The notes: generated from the letters alone by a model not told the origin. Numbered from the stretch's first letter, positions 1 through 9,867 are shown. The stretch: DNA of 57,837 bases from Methylococcales bacterium (GCA_028712795.1 JAQTPT010000020.1:1-57837); one strand, 5' to 3'. A program made the numbers and translations.

Positions 1-140
1 TTCATCTGAGCGTCCTATTTGAGTTTGATTTGGTCTTCAACTAACCATTATTATACCCTTTTAGGATGCTTTTTTCATTAACTATCAATGACTTGTTTGT
101 TTATTTCAACTCCGAAACTTTAGTTATAAGCACTTACTTA
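1..140 (+). promoter_or_regulatory. Putative CRISPR leader
   Basis: AT-rich, non-coding stretch directly upstream of the first repeat. The orientation of the repeats, which end in CTTAGAAA (the 5' handle of type I-F crRNA), implies transcription from left to right, so this is where the leader and promoter should lie. In type I-F loci the cas operon normally precedes the leader, so cas1, cas2-3 and csy genes are expected just left of the window, but none is visible here. Confidence 0.6.
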
Positions 141-348
141 GTTCACTGCCGCACAGGCAGCTTAGAAATGTCTCTTATCTCTTTGCTCAAGCCTGCCTGC
201 GTTCACTGCCGCACAGGCAGCTTAGAAAATCTGATCCGGGTTCAGATTCTTCTGCGCTGCGTTCACTGCCGCACAGGCAGCTTAGAAAAGCATGGAAGCG
301 TTTGAAAAGATCAAGCCGAAGTTCACTGCCGCACAGGCAGCTTAGAAA
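141..348 (+). CRISPR. Type I-F CRISPR array, 4 repeats and 3 spacers
   Basis: Four identical 28-bp repeats begin GTTCACTGCC and end CTTAGAAA, at 141-168, 201-228, 261-288 and 321-348. They are separated by three different 32-bp spacers (169-200, 229-260, 289-320). Repeat length, the GCCGCACAGGC palindromic core and spacer length all fit type I-F. The last repeat is not degenerate, which is unusual for a leader-distal end and suggests a young or recently trimmed array. The open frame running through 66-305 is an artefact of the repeats. Confidence 0.97.
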
Positions 349-443
349 CAAACTGTGGTAAAGTGGAAACGCTTTTTTCTGTTTAAAAAGTATTTTAATT
401 GAGCGGCTTTACTTCTGCCCTATCTGCTCAAATAAACATGCAA

Positions 444-1373
444 TCAATCTTCCAGTTGTTGAATACCATCTAAAAGCCATTTGGGCTGGATGCCGGTTTT
501 AGGCTTAACGAAATGCCATACTTCCCTGACCTGTTCAGTTTGAGCATTGATGTCTTCGCGCATAATGGTGTCAAAAAGCACCACGGCTTCAAGCTCTGCG
601 CCGATTTCCCTGACTTCCAATAGTTCCGCGTCGAGTTTGAGTATGTCGGTGTGGTTTTCAGTCGCCGATGTTTTAAGTTGTTCCTGAATTTCAGCAAAGA
701 CCTTGTCCGTTGATAACCCCCTGATTTCGGAGAGATCACGGTCATCCCAGGCTTTTTGCAGGGTAGTAAAAGCTATTTTAGCGCCTGATAAAAAGGCCTG
801 TTGGTCAAAGCCTTCAGGAACCGCCGGGGTGGTTTTGGACCCGCCATCCTCTTGGAAATTTTGCCTCGCTGACTGATTTTTACCTTTATTGAATAATACA
901 TCGGTATTAAAACCGGCTGGATTTCTTTGGGCAGGTTGTGGTTCCTCATAATTAGTGGCCGTGCGATTATAGGCAGGCCGCTGTGCAGCGCCTGCCTTGG
1001 CGGCAAATAATTTATAGAGCAAAAAGGCAATCCCTCCAAGAACCAGAATATCCATAAAGTTAAAGTTTTCGAAAGCGCCGCCAAAGAAAAGCGAACCTAA
1101 TAATCCCCCCAGAGCCAAGCCACCCAGCATGCCCATTAAGCCGCCGCGATTGGCCATGCCTTGTCTGGCCGCCTGATTTTGCGCAGACGATTGTTGTTGG
1201 CTTGCGGATCGGCTTGGCGGTATTGCCTGGCGTTGATAGGGCGCACTGTAAGTAGAGCGTCCGCCAAAAGAACTGCCCCCGCCGAAACGCTTGGCATCAG
1301 CGTCCGGCATGCCACCCAGGCTTAAGGATAATGCTATCAAACAGAAAACAACAATACTGGTATATCTATTCAT
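444..1373 (-). CDS. Tim44-like domain membrane protein
   Basis: A 309-residue protein with an N-terminal signal or anchor segment (about residues 6-27) and a low-complexity linker rich in Gly, Ser, Gln and Ala. Two hydrophobic stretches follow around residues 78-120 (one Gly/Leu-rich, GGLALGGLLGSLFFGG), then a C-terminal half (about 190-305) that resembles the Tim44/MBA1-like fold. Bacterial members of this family are widespread in proteobacteria and are often annotated as Tim44 domain or import inner membrane translocase-like proteins. Their function is not firmly known, and nothing here points to a specific partner. It is convergent with the CRISPR array and stands alone. Confidence 0.8.
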   Translation of the reverse strand: MNRYTSIVVFCLIALSLSLGGMPDADAKRFGGGSSFGGRSTYSAPYQRQAIPPSRSASQQQSSAQNQAARQGMANRGGLMGMLGGLALGGLLGSLFFGGAFENFNFMDILVLGGIAFLLYKLFAAKAGAAQRPAYNRTATNYEEPQPAQRNPAGFNTDVLFNKGKNQSARQNFQEDGGSKTTPAVPEGFDQQAFLSGAKIAFTTLQKAWDDRDLSEIRGLSTDKVFAEIQEQLKTSATENHTDILKLDAELLEVREIGAELEAVVLFDTIMREDINAQTEQVREVWHFVKPKTGIQPKWLLDGIQQLED

Positions 1374-1552
1374 ACAATCACCGGTTTAAATAATTTTGTC
1401 AGGCATGGCAAGCCATGACATGCCCCTTCAGGGTAAATGAAAATATGCTCCAGGCAAATTTTTCAGGTTCAATTAGTTTTCGAGCTTATAATCAACAATT
1501 AAAGTTACTAGCCAAGTTGTTAATTATTTTTTATTAATATAGCATTGTCCAC

Positions 1553-1954
1553 ATGTTTTCAATACTCCGCAAATTTCTAGTCATTTTTCTGACGATGCTG
1601 CAATTTTTTGCACCGTTGGTACATGCCCATGCGAGTAAACATATTTCAACGCAGGGCTTGCATGTTCCTGGTCTTGAACACTATGGCGCTGAACTTAATA
1701 CGCTTAAAGCTCAAATGAAGGCGTTACAGTACAGTGACACTGTAGATGGCATAATTATTGGCGTTAATACAGGTTTTAAACAAAACCAGATGGATCTGGC
1801 TGATTCAGATAGTAACTTCTACCTGCATCAGCAAACCGTTGTATTTAACCCCGCAATTTCCGGATTTGATTCTAAAATTATTTCGCAGCCTCAACAGTTG
1901 GTTTACCGGTTATTTAGTCAATCACACCCGCCACGCGCGCCGCCAGCGCAATAA
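1553..1954 (+). CDS. Small exported protein preceding a heavy-metal efflux operon (CzcI-like position)
   Basis: A 133-residue protein with a clear signal peptide (hydrophobic residues about 5-25, ending PLVHAHA). The mature part has no recognised domain: a helical stretch around residues 45-62, then a beta-rich part and a Pro-rich tail. It lies about 100 bp upstream of the outer-membrane gene of the efflux operon on the same strand. Small periplasmic proteins in this position (for example CzcI) are thought to tune metal efflux. The role assigned here comes from context only, because similarity to CzcI itself is not evident by eye. The window shows no clear Shine-Dalgarno before the ATG. Confidence 0.6.
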   Translation: MFSILRKFLVIFLTMLQFFAPLVHAHASKHISTQGLHVPGLEHYGAELNTLKAQMKALQYSDTVDGIIIGVNTGFKQNQMDLADSDSNFYLHQQTVVFNPAISGFDSKIISQPQQLVYRLFSQSHPPRAPPAQ

Positions 1955-2059
1955 ATCTTCCTTCATTTCGTAGAGATACGATTCAGCGTGTCTTTTTAAA
2001 CGGCCCCGATTTGTGCGTTTCTACCAATAGCGCGGTTACAACCCTAATGAGCTTACCTT

Positions 2060-3367
2060 ATGTTTACCTTGGACCTTTTCCAAAAACGCGTGCCCAGGCT
2101 TCTGCTAGGCCAGGTTTTTTTTCTGGCAATTTTGTTGCTTAGCTCCCAGTCCGCCCGTTCCGATGACACGGATTGGGGACGTGATCATGATTTACAGACT
2201 GTTGATCATCTTGATCCGATTATCATCGATGCAACGCTGACTTTACCTAAACTCATTGATTTAACGATGGCAAAATATCCGGACACGACCTGGCTAAAGT
2301 CTTTGGAAGAAGAAGCCACGGCTATTTCGGAACGGAGTAAAAGCTGGACGGCTGGGGCATCGCAAGCAATCCTCGGCTATCAGTCTATGTCCACTTTTAA
2401 GCTGAATTGGGGGACTGGAATGGTGCAGGTACCGTTATGGAATATCGGTCAGCGCGATGCGCAACATAATCTGGCGAATGAGGCTGAAACCAGCGCTGAA
2501 TTGCAAGCGGTAGGGATTAAATTAAGGGTCGCAGGATTGGTCAGGATTGCTTTGTGGAATATGGCTCTGGCAAAAATCCGTTATGAGCAGGCGGAAGCGG
2601 AACTGGATATTTATGAAAAATTATTGGCTACCATTAAGCGCCGCGTTGAATTGGGGGATTTGCCACGCGCAGACGAACTATTGGCGCAAACGGAGTTATT
2701 GCAAAAACGTTCAGTGTTCACCTTGGCTGAAGCGGAATTAATGCATGCGCGTAAACGCTATACTTCCATTACTCAAACAAATAAGGTACCGGTCGTTTAT
2801 GAAGAAAACCTGGTGGCAATAAGGGAAATCGAGCAAAAGCATCCTACCCTAAGCGCTATTAATAGCCAGATTGAACGAAAACAGGCTGAAGTAAATGCAA
2901 TTAAAGCAATAGGTTCAGGGCAAACCCATGTTGTTGCCGGGATATTGAGCGATGAAGGTCAGGATCAGCGCAGCAACCATGCGGAATTTTTCAATGTCGG
3001 CGTAATCGTTCCTTTCGGGGGGAGTGCGCACGCGCAACCACAGATTGCGGCCGTCAATGTTGAATTGAACAAGTTAATCGCGGAACGTCAACAGCTTTAC
3101 CGTGATTTGGAGCTGGCGCATCACGAAGCTGAACATAATCTGGAAGTTAATCGAGTCGAATTGAGTACGGCCAATGAACAGAAAAAGGTATCCGAGGAAT
3201 TGTTAACTATGACCCAATTATCTTATTCCGTGGGTGAAATCCACCTGATAGATTTATTAAAAATCCAGTCCAGAACACAACAAGCCATTCTCTATGCTAA
3301 AGAACGCGCAGTCATGTTGCAGCGGGATAAGGCGCTTTATAATCAGGCAGTAGGAGTTATTCCATGA
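2060..3367 (+). CDS. Outer-membrane efflux protein, TolC/CzcC family
   Basis: A 435-residue outer-membrane factor of an RND tripartite pump. It has an N-terminal hydrophobic export segment (about residues 13-32), followed by long amphipathic helices with two outer-membrane efflux repeats, typical of CzcC/CusC. The motif VRIALWNMALAKIRYEQAEAE and the helical region at about 340-420 match the alpha-barrel halves. It overlaps the adaptor gene by four bases (ATGA), which shows translational coupling. It should form the exit duct for metal ions taken up by the RND pump encoded two genes downstream. The start is not supported by a strong Shine-Dalgarno, so a slightly later start is possible. Confidence 0.88.
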   Translation: MFTLDLFQKRVPRLLLGQVFFLAILLLSSQSARSDDTDWGRDHDLQTVDHLDPIIIDATLTLPKLIDLTMAKYPDTTWLKSLEEEATAISERSKSWTAGASQAILGYQSMSTFKLNWGTGMVQVPLWNIGQRDAQHNLANEAETSAELQAVGIKLRVAGLVRIALWNMALAKIRYEQAEAELDIYEKLLATIKRRVELGDLPRADELLAQTELLQKRSVFTLAEAELMHARKRYTSITQTNKVPVVYEENLVAIREIEQKHPTLSAINSQIERKQAEVNAIKAIGSGQTHVVAGILSDEGQDQRSNHAEFFNVGVIVPFGGSAHAQPQIAAVNVELNKLIAERQQLYRDLELAHHEAEHNLEVNRVELSTANEQKKVSEELLTMTQLSYSVGEIHLIDLLKIQSRTQQAILYAKERAVMLQRDKALYNQAVGVIP

Positions 3368-4473
3368 AAGCGTATCAATTTTTACTGTTATTAAATTTTA
3401 CAGGGTGCGCAATGCTGTTCTGTCCACCGGTAATAGCTGAAAATACTATTCAAATATCCCAGGATTATTTTAATAATCTGGGTGTATCTCTGGGCAGGCT
3501 GGAGACCGCCAAACAAATTCCGGTATTAACCGCGCCTGCCAAAGTGGTGATTCCACCCACTCAGGAGTATATTGTCAGCGCATCCCAAGCTGGATTAATC
3601 ACTAAATTGAATGCGGCAATAGGCGATAAGGTAAAAAAAGGCGACGTTTTAGTCCAGCTTAACAGCCCTGATCTGCTGTCAATGCAGCGCCTTTATCTTA
3701 AATCAGTCAGCGATATGCAATTAGGTTCGTTGACTTACCATCGCGATAAAAAACTGCTGGGAGAAGGTGTCATTGCCGAAAGACGCTGGCAGGAAACAAG
3801 TAGTCAATATAATGCCTTTGTCTACGATGTTAATGAGCGCAAGCAACTTCTAAAAATCGCAGGGATGTCAGACGGCGAAATTGATAGTTTGGGCAAAACC
3901 CACCAGTTAAATAGCCTGCTAAACGTCCATGCGCCTATTTCAGGCACGGTTATTGACCGTATGGCTGTTGCTGGAGAGCGAGTCGACATATTGGCGCCGT
4001 TATATCGCCTCGCTAATCTGAACGAACTTTGGCTGGAGATCAATATCCCTCATGAACGCATAGGCAGTATTAAAACCGGTGATCAGGTCCTGATTGAAAA
4101 TAGCCCGGTCACTGCACAGATCACTTTACTAGGTCAAAGCGTTAATCCAAAAAACCAGACGCTACTGGCACGGGCGAGCATAAAAGGCATTCAATCTTCC
4201 GTACGCGTCGGCCAAACCGTCAATACCCAGATTGTTCGGTCCAGTGTAAACGCAGCCTTTAAAGTACCCAATACTGCCATCGCCCAAAACGAAGGAAAAG
4301 CATTTATTTTCATCCGCAATCAGACAGGATTTAAAATCAGCCCGGTGACAATAATAGGCAAGCAGGGAGAGGAATCAGTTATTAGCGGCGATTTGTCCGG
4401 TGATGAGGACATTGCTATTAAAGGCGCTGTGGCGCTAAAAGCCAAATGGTTGGGATTGGGGAGTATTGAATAA
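3364..4473 (+). CDS. Efflux RND transporter periplasmic adaptor subunit (CzcB/CusB type)
   Basis: A 369-residue membrane-fusion protein. It starts with a signal peptide (about residues 1-25), followed by a biotinyl-lipoyl-like hairpin domain with the typical 'G-KVKKGDVLVQLNSPDL' segment around residues 90-110. A helical hairpin, the second lipoyl half (VHAPISGTVIDRMAVAGERV) and beta-barrel and membrane-proximal domains follow. It bridges the inner-membrane pump and the outer-membrane channel. It overlaps the upstream gene by four bases, and its stop codon overlaps the start of the pump gene (TAATG), so the three genes are one coupled operon. Confidence 0.9.
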   Translation: MKAYQFLLLLNFTGCAMLFCPPVIAENTIQISQDYFNNLGVSLGRLETAKQIPVLTAPAKVVIPPTQEYIVSASQAGLITKLNAAIGDKVKKGDVLVQLNSPDLLSMQRLYLKSVSDMQLGSLTYHRDKKLLGEGVIAERRWQETSSQYNAFVYDVNERKQLLKIAGMSDGEIDSLGKTHQLNSLLNVHAPISGTVIDRMAVAGERVDILAPLYRLANLNELWLEINIPHERIGSIKTGDQVLIENSPVTAQITLLGQSVNPKNQTLLARASIKGIQSSVRVGQTVNTQIVRSSVNAAFKVPNTAIAQNEGKAFIFIRNQTGFKISPVTIIGKQGEESVISGDLSGDEDIAIKGAVALKAKWLGLGSIE

Positions 4474-7400
4474 TGGTTAACCTGATTCGCTTTGCGCTGA
4501 GTCAGCGGCTATTGATGATGATATTCGTATTGCTGCTGTCCGGGGGGGGGTACTATGCTTTTAAAAACATCCCTATTGATGCCTTTCCCGAGGTTTCGCC
4601 CACCCAGGTAAAGATTATCGTTAAAGCGCCCGGCATGACGCCTGAAGAGGTTGAAGCCAGGATAACCACGCCCATCGAGGTCGAGCTGCTGGGTATTCCC
4701 CATCAAACCATGCTGCGATCTATTGCAAAATACGCATTAACCGACATTACCGTTGATTTTGCAGAAGGTACGGATATTTTCTGGGCCCGTCAGCAGATTG
4801 CCGAACGCTTGAACACAATGTGGGGTAACTTACCAGCGGGAGTCGAAGGCGGCATTGCGCCAATGACGACGCCCTTAGGTGAAATGTTTATGTTTACCGT
4901 TGAAGGCGGCGGATTAACCCTGATGGAGCGCCGTGATTTACTGGATTGGGTCATTCGTCCGGCGCTGCGAACCGTTCCAGGTGTTGCCGATGTAAATTCC
5001 TTAGGGGGCATGGTCAGAAGCTTTGAGGTGATTCCGGATAATACCCGCTTATCAGCCAGAGGCATCAGCATCGATCAATTGATGAAAGCGCTGCAAGCCA
5101 ATAATCGTAATGACGGGGCAGGCCGCATGACCGATGGTGAAGAAGCACTGATTGTGCGTGCCGAAGGCCGGATAAAGACGCTGGCTGATGTCAGTACTAT
5201 CGTCGTTGATAATCAAAACGGCACTCCCATTACGATAGGCGATGTTGCTGAAGTTAAAATCGGCGCCCTGACGCGCTATGGCGCGGTAAGTAAAAACGGC
5301 GAAGGCGAAGCCGTGACCGGACTGGTACTGAGTTTGCGCGGCGCTAATGCCAGACAAACGATTGCCGGTATTGAGAAAAAATTGGCTAAAATTAGCTTGG
5401 GATTCCCAAAAGGCGTTGAAGCCAAAGTCTTTTATAATCGCGGCAACCTTGTTGATAAGGCGGTGGATACGGTGTTGCATGCCTTGCTGGAAGCGATAGC
5501 GTTAGTGGTGGTTTTGCTGATCTTGTTTCTGGGTAATTTACGCGCCGCTTTGGTTGTTGCCCTGGCCTTGCCCCTGGCGGCCTTGTTCACCTTTATATTG
5601 ATGAACTACATGGGCATGTCGGCAAACCTGATGAGTTTGGGCGGTTTGGCTATTGCCATCGGCATGCTGGTTGACGCAGCGGTGGTAGTGGTTGAAAATC
5701 TCATCACGCATCTGGCCGACGTCGAAACAGCCCAACGCTTGCCGCGCCTGCATGTCATTTACCGGGCAACCCGGGAAGTTGCCGGCCCCGTCACTTCAGG
5801 CATTCTAATTATTATTATCGTTTTTTTACCGTTGTTGACCCTGCAAGGACTGGAAGGTAAATTATTTACCCCCGTGGCTTTGACCATAGTTTTTGCGCTC
5901 AGCGGTTCCCTGATATTGTCGCTCACCGTGATTCCGGTTATCGCATCATACTTGTTAAAAAAAGTGTCCCACGAAGAACCCTGGCTACCCAGGCAATTGC
6001 AAAAGGCTTATCAGCCTGCCTTATTGTGGTGTTTGGGTAACAGTAAAAAAGTATTTATAGCCGCAGGCGCTTTGTTGGCCGTAACTATACTGGTATTTAC
6101 CCAGATTGGCAGTACCTTTATGCCGACCATGGATGAAGGCGACATCATTCTGCAGCTGGAAAAACTGCCGTCTATTACCCTGGCCCAATCGGTGGCGCTG
6201 GATGAGCAAGTGCAAAAGAGTCTGCGAAAAAATATTCCTGAAATAGCGACCATTGTTTCTCGGGTGGGCGCTGATGAACTGGGTCTTGATCCCATGGGCC
6301 TCAATGAAACCGATACGTTTTTAGTGCTTAAACCCAAAGACCAATGGCGTATGGACAGCAAAGAAGCGTTGATCGAAGAGATTCGCAAAGTCATGGCGCA
6401 AACCCCAGGCATTGCTTTTGGCTTTACCCAGCCGATTGAAATGCGGGTTTCAGAAATGCTGACGGGTACGCGCGGGGATGTGGCGGTTAAATTATTCGGC
6501 CCTGATCTTGCCGTTTTAAATGAAAAAGCCATTGAAATAGCTGACATATTGAAACATATTACCGGCTCCAGTGATGTGTTTGCCAAACAAAATAGCGGCA
6601 TGCAATTTTTGCAATTAACCATAGATAAATTGGCAGCCGGGCGTTTGGGTCTGGATAGCGATACCATTGAAACGCTGTTACGCGCCCAGATTGAGGGTTT
6701 AAAACTGGGTATTGTTCAGGAAGGCATTAAGCGCACGCCCCTAATCTTGCGCGGCCACAGCACCACATCCAACATTGACAATCTGCAAATCACCTTACCC
6801 AATGGGGAGTATGTGCCGGTCGCAACCATTGCCAAAATCCAAAAAGTTGAGGGCGTGGTTTCCATTAGCAGAGAGCGGGGGCAACGTTTTGTAGTGGTTC
6901 GCAGCAATGTGCAAGATCGTGATTTAGTGGGCTTTGTCGATGAGGCCCGTACAGCCGTTGCCGAAAATGTTAAATTGCCAACTGGCTACACTGTTGAATT
7001 TGGCGGGCAGTTTGAAAATCAACAACGGGCAGCGGCGACCTTGTCGCTGGTTGTGCCTGTCTCATTAGTCTTGATCTTTTTGCTATTATTTTCAACCTTT
7101 GGTTCAGTGCGCCAGGCCGTATTGGTTTTATCAAACATCCCGCTGGCAATGGTCGGTGGTGTTTTCGCCCTGTGGGTTTCGGGCGAGTATTTATCCGTGC
7201 CCGCATCCGTCGGTTTTATCGCTTTACTGGGCATTGCGGTGCTCAATGGCGTGGTGATGGTCAGTTATTTCAATCAACTTAACGCAACCGGCATGGAGCT
7301 GACTAAAGTAGTGACGCTGGGATCTTCGCGGCGATTAAGACCGGTATTGATGACCGCCAGTATCGCGGCCTTTGGTTTGATCCCGTTGTTGTTTGCAACC

Positions 7401-7535
7401 GGCCCCGGCTCAGAAATTCAGCGCCCCTTAGCTATCGTCGTGATTGGCGGACTGGTGTCATCCACCTTTTTAACCTTATTTTTATTACCTATTTTTTTTA
7501 AATTGTTCGGATTATCCAGGGAGATTAAGCAATGA
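4473..7535 (+). CDS. Heavy-metal efflux RND pump, CzcA/CusA family (CusA-like TM4 motif)
   Basis: A 1020-residue inner-membrane proton-driven pump of full length for the HME-RND family, with 12 predicted membrane segments and two large periplasmic loops. The TM4 motif reads GGLAIAIGMLVDAAVVVVEN. It keeps the D and E of the proton relay but has Ala where divalent-cation pumps carry the first Asp of DFGxxxD. This resembles the motif of CusA-type (Cu+/Ag+) exporters, so a monovalent-metal substrate is the better guess. Met residues occur in the periplasmic porter region (MRVSEMLTG), but I could not assign a Met triad by eye. It overlaps its neighbours by 1 and 4 bases. Confidence 0.92.
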   Translation: MVNLIRFALSQRLLMMIFVLLLSGGGYYAFKNIPIDAFPEVSPTQVKIIVKAPGMTPEEVEARITTPIEVELLGIPHQTMLRSIAKYALTDITVDFAEGTDIFWARQQIAERLNTMWGNLPAGVEGGIAPMTTPLGEMFMFTVEGGGLTLMERRDLLDWVIRPALRTVPGVADVNSLGGMVRSFEVIPDNTRLSARGISIDQLMKALQANNRNDGAGRMTDGEEALIVRAEGRIKTLADVSTIVVDNQNGTPITIGDVAEVKIGALTRYGAVSKNGEGEAVTGLVLSLRGANARQTIAGIEKKLAKISLGFPKGVEAKVFYNRGNLVDKAVDTVLHALLEAIALVVVLLILFLGNLRAALVVALALPLAALFTFILMNYMGMSANLMSLGGLAIAIGMLVDAAVVVVENLITHLADVETAQRLPRLHVIYRATREVAGPVTSGILIIIIVFLPLLTLQGLEGKLFTPVALTIVFALSGSLILSLTVIPVIASYLLKKVSHEEPWLPRQLQKAYQPALLWCLGNSKKVFIAAGALLAVTILVFTQIGSTFMPTMDEGDIILQLEKLPSITLAQSVALDEQVQKSLRKNIPEIATIVSRVGADELGLDPMGLNETDTFLVLKPKDQWRMDSKEALIEEIRKVMAQTPGIAFGFTQPIEMRVSEMLTGTRGDVAVKLFGPDLAVLNEKAIEIADILKHITGSSDVFAKQNSGMQFLQLTIDKLAAGRLGLDSDTIETLLRAQIEGLKLGIVQEGIKRTPLILRGHSTTSNIDNLQITLPNGEYVPVATIAKIQKVEGVVSISRERGQRFVVVRSNVQDRDLVGFVDEARTAVAENVKLPTGYTVEFGGQFENQQRAAATLSLVVPVSLVLIFLLLFSTFGSVRQAVLVLSNIPLAMVGGVFALWVSGEYLSVPASVGFIALLGIAVLNGVVMVSYFNQLNATGMELTKVVTLGSSRRLRPVLMTASIAAFGLIPLLFATGPGSEIQRPLAIVVIGGLVSSTFLTLFLLPIFFKLFGLSREIKQ

Positions 7536-7837
7536 ACTGTAAAGAGTATTTGGTAACCCTGAACATTCCGCCCGGCATTGAAGAACTGATGGTTGACAGT
7601 CTATTGATGTTTGAAGAGGATCATGGTTTCAGCAGTTTTCCTGTCAATGCCCATCATCACATTAACAAAGGTTTATCTTTAGCGGAGCAAGTGACCGGGC
7701 GTCAGAAACGAATCCGCTTCCAGATGTATGTGCCGGTAGAGGAATTACCGAGATTGTTGGAGCAATTACGCCGGGATTTTTCCGGCTCGGGTATTCAATA
7801 CTGGGTCTTGCCAGTGATCGAAAATGGGGTTATCTAA
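7532..7837 (+). CDS. DUF3240 family protein, efflux-operon accessory
   Basis: A 101-residue soluble protein with the DUF3240 pattern: 'GIEELMVDSLL' near the N-terminus, a His pair in the middle (NAHHHINKG, about residues 41-49), then 'EQVTGRQKRIRFQMYV' and a C-terminal beta/alpha unit. The family is regularly found as the last gene of czcCBA-type operons; its role is unknown. The size and beta-alpha-beta look suggest a ferredoxin-like fold like PII proteins (an inference). It overlaps the pump stop by four bases, so it is made with the pump. The His cluster could bind metal. Confidence 0.85.
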   Translation: MNCKEYLVTLNIPPGIEELMVDSLLMFEEDHGFSSFPVNAHHHINKGLSLAEQVTGRQKRIRFQMYVPVEELPRLLEQLRRDFSGSGIQYWVLPVIENGVI

Positions 7838-7952
7838 ACACACAGTGATTCGCGAGGCAAGGATAGGAGGTCAAATAATGTCAAGATCCTGTTCTTTTAC
7901 TGAAAATTTTACGGGTTAAGGTGATTTCCAAGAATGAAAATATCCAAATTAC

Positions 7953-8067
7953 GCAGGATTTTTGTTCATTTTCAAGGCGTCGAAAGGGGCGCATAGCGAG
8001 CTATGTAACCCTTTTGACAACGCAGAAAATAGACCAAAAGACCAGTAAGTTGGGTATATTCTTCGCC
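7953..8067 (+). repeat. Dispersed intergenic repeat, copy 1
   Basis: This segment shares several blocks with 50569-50721 on the opposite strand: GCAGGATTTTTGTTCATTTT at the start, then GCTATGTAACCCTTTT and ACAACGCA, and an ending that resembles AGTGGGTTAAATTTTTCGCC. Here the blocks are about 24 bp apart, and in the other copy about 60 bp. It fills most of the 295-bp gap between the two convergent efflux operons (7838-8132); I see no gene or clear terminator in the rest of that gap. Confidence 0.75.
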
Positions 8068-8132
8068 GGAAATCGCCTAAATAGACGGGGGGGAACAAGA
8101 ATTAGTAATACGGTCATAATTGCCGCACTAAA

Positions 8133-9590
8133 TTAAAACTCAAAATGCACCCTGACCCCATAGATATTCACGGGGCCACGATCGGCGTTATAAGCGGGGT
8201 TGACTAAATGTTGATAATCAAAAGACAGCCAACTGGAACTGATAACATGCCATTGGTAGAAAATATCGACAACCTGCTCCGGCCTTTGATTAATCCTGCC
8301 GTCACCGATAAACCCGTCAATTCCGCCCATGTTCAGATAAGCGGCATGTTCTTTTGAAATCCAGCTCTGTCCATAGCCAAGGCCTGCCGAATCTTTTTCC
8401 CGTCCCCAACGCAAGCCCTTCATCAACGCGCCGAAAGATATGGATCGATCGGCGGATGTATAAGAATAAACTTCAGTTTTACCATCTGAATACATACCCC
8501 TGAAAAACAGGCCGATGTCTTCAGTAATTGCCTGCTCCATGTTTATGCCGATGCCCATTTTTACGTTCGGTTTTCTGGCCCAGCAAAGATCGGGGGCCGA
8601 GGAATTATCAGAGCCATAATTAAAGCCTGTACACGTTGTCGCATTCTTTGCCGGGTCAGCCTCGAATGCCGAAATAGCGTCACTGAAACGCCCCATGTTT
8701 TCACGGTTCCTAAAGCCTAAAAGTTTTATTGCCCCCGGCTGCCCTTTAATGACATGTTTATGCTCCAGTTCAGCCTGATCACCATAAAATTTGAGCATGT
8801 AAAAATTTAGTTGTAATTGATTAGGATCCTTAGGACCGGCAATGTGCGCAAGTCGAAATGCCCAATCATCAAAATAATATTCGCCAACCAGGCCCACGGT
8901 ATAGCCCCTTGCATCGGCAGCAAAGTCGTACGCGGCATTGGTCATAAACGCCATATTAAAAAATTGATGACGAAGATCGCCGGCGTAGGTATTTTTATCA
9001 AAAAAATCGAGAATGCTAAACCCCCCCGCCGTAAATACAAAACGGCGGCTGTCAACAGTTCCTGCTAATTGCATTGGAGCAGATTTAACTTCAGTGCTTG
9101 TTCCACCAAATGATAAAGTTTGTCTGTAATATATTCTCGGAACATACCAGGTAGAGTGTGCCGAACCATTTTTTTGAAGCTCAAAGTTTTGAATAGCCCC
9201 CCCTATCCCCTTCAAGTCTGAAAGAGGCCGTTCGGAAATCATTTCCGGTGCCAGATAAAACTGTCCTCCCGTCCACCATGCCTTAAGCCCAAAATAAGAA
9301 GTAAATGTTGCTGTAAAGCTGCGCTCTGCTTTAGGTAATAAAGAGTTGGGCGTTCCGTTTAAATTGGTATAAGCCGCAGGGAACGCCTGTTTAAAGCTCG
9401 AAATATAAGTTCCCTGCGAATAGACATTCCAGCGCTCATCTTGCAGGTTATGCAAGCCGAGGTCAGATAATGTCCCCATGAGGGAAAATTCGCCTTCATC
9501 ATTTAAATTCGGATAGACGGCATTGGCATCGGCATGAACTGTCTGTGTCGAGAATAAAATAAACAGCAGCAAGATTTTTGAAAGCTTCAT
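8133..9590 (-). CDS. Carbohydrate-porin-like (OprB-type) outer-membrane protein
   Basis: About 485 residues from the chosen start. I start at 9590 because a textbook signal peptide (MKLSKILLLFILFSTQTVHA) begins there. The frame extends to a TTG at 9773, but those extra residues are hydrophilic and would bury the signal. The mature protein is Gly/Tyr/aromatic-rich with alternating strands. It has the GLKAWWTGGQFYLAPEM segment early and ends in Phe (VRVHFEF), as outer-membrane beta-barrels do. OprB-like proteins form 16- to 18-stranded pores. It lies 277 bp downstream of the PII-like gene of the second efflux operon, so cotranscription is possible but unproven. Substrate unknown. Confidence 0.75.
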   Translation of the reverse strand: MKLSKILLLFILFSTQTVHADANAVYPNLNDEGEFSLMGTLSDLGLHNLQDERWNVYSQGTYISSFKQAFPAAYTNLNGTPNSLLPKAERSFTATFTSYFGLKAWWTGGQFYLAPEMISERPLSDLKGIGGAIQNFELQKNGSAHSTWYVPRIYYRQTLSFGGTSTEVKSAPMQLAGTVDSRRFVFTAGGFSILDFFDKNTYAGDLRHQFFNMAFMTNAAYDFAADARGYTVGLVGEYYFDDWAFRLAHIAGPKDPNQLQLNFYMLKFYGDQAELEHKHVIKGQPGAIKLLGFRNRENMGRFSDAISAFEADPAKNATTCTGFNYGSDNSSAPDLCWARKPNVKMGIGINMEQAITEDIGLFFRGMYSDGKTEVYSYTSADRSISFGALMKGLRWGREKDSAGLGYGQSWISKEHAAYLNMGGIDGFIGDGRINQRPEQVVDIFYQWHVISSSWLSFDYQHLVNPAYNADRGPVNIYGVRVHFEF

Positions 9591-9867
9591 CCAGCTTAAA
9601 TGGTATGACCGTTTTTGTTTTGATTCACCCTTGCCATAGGGGGGCAGCTTAACAGGAACTGGGTGTTTCATTAGTGAGTTTGTGGAGTAAACGCTCGAAT
9701 TATGCCAACATTTTATTTCAACATTATTAAGGCGTTTATCTGATAGGACTACCTGATTAGACAGGACCTTCAATCCGTATCAACATACCTGCAAAGACTC
9801 CAATGATGGAATATGCCGTTGACTGAAACGTATGCTAATCAGGACAAAGGAGGATGTTCAAGGTCAT

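Noticed and set aside
66..305. 79-codon frame with the repeated peptide VHCRTGSLE
   Set aside because: It is the translation of the CRISPR repeats and spacers; not a gene.
7921..8136. 71-codon frame between the two efflux operons
   Set aside because: It lies in the dispersed repeat, which is not conserved as a protein between the two copies.
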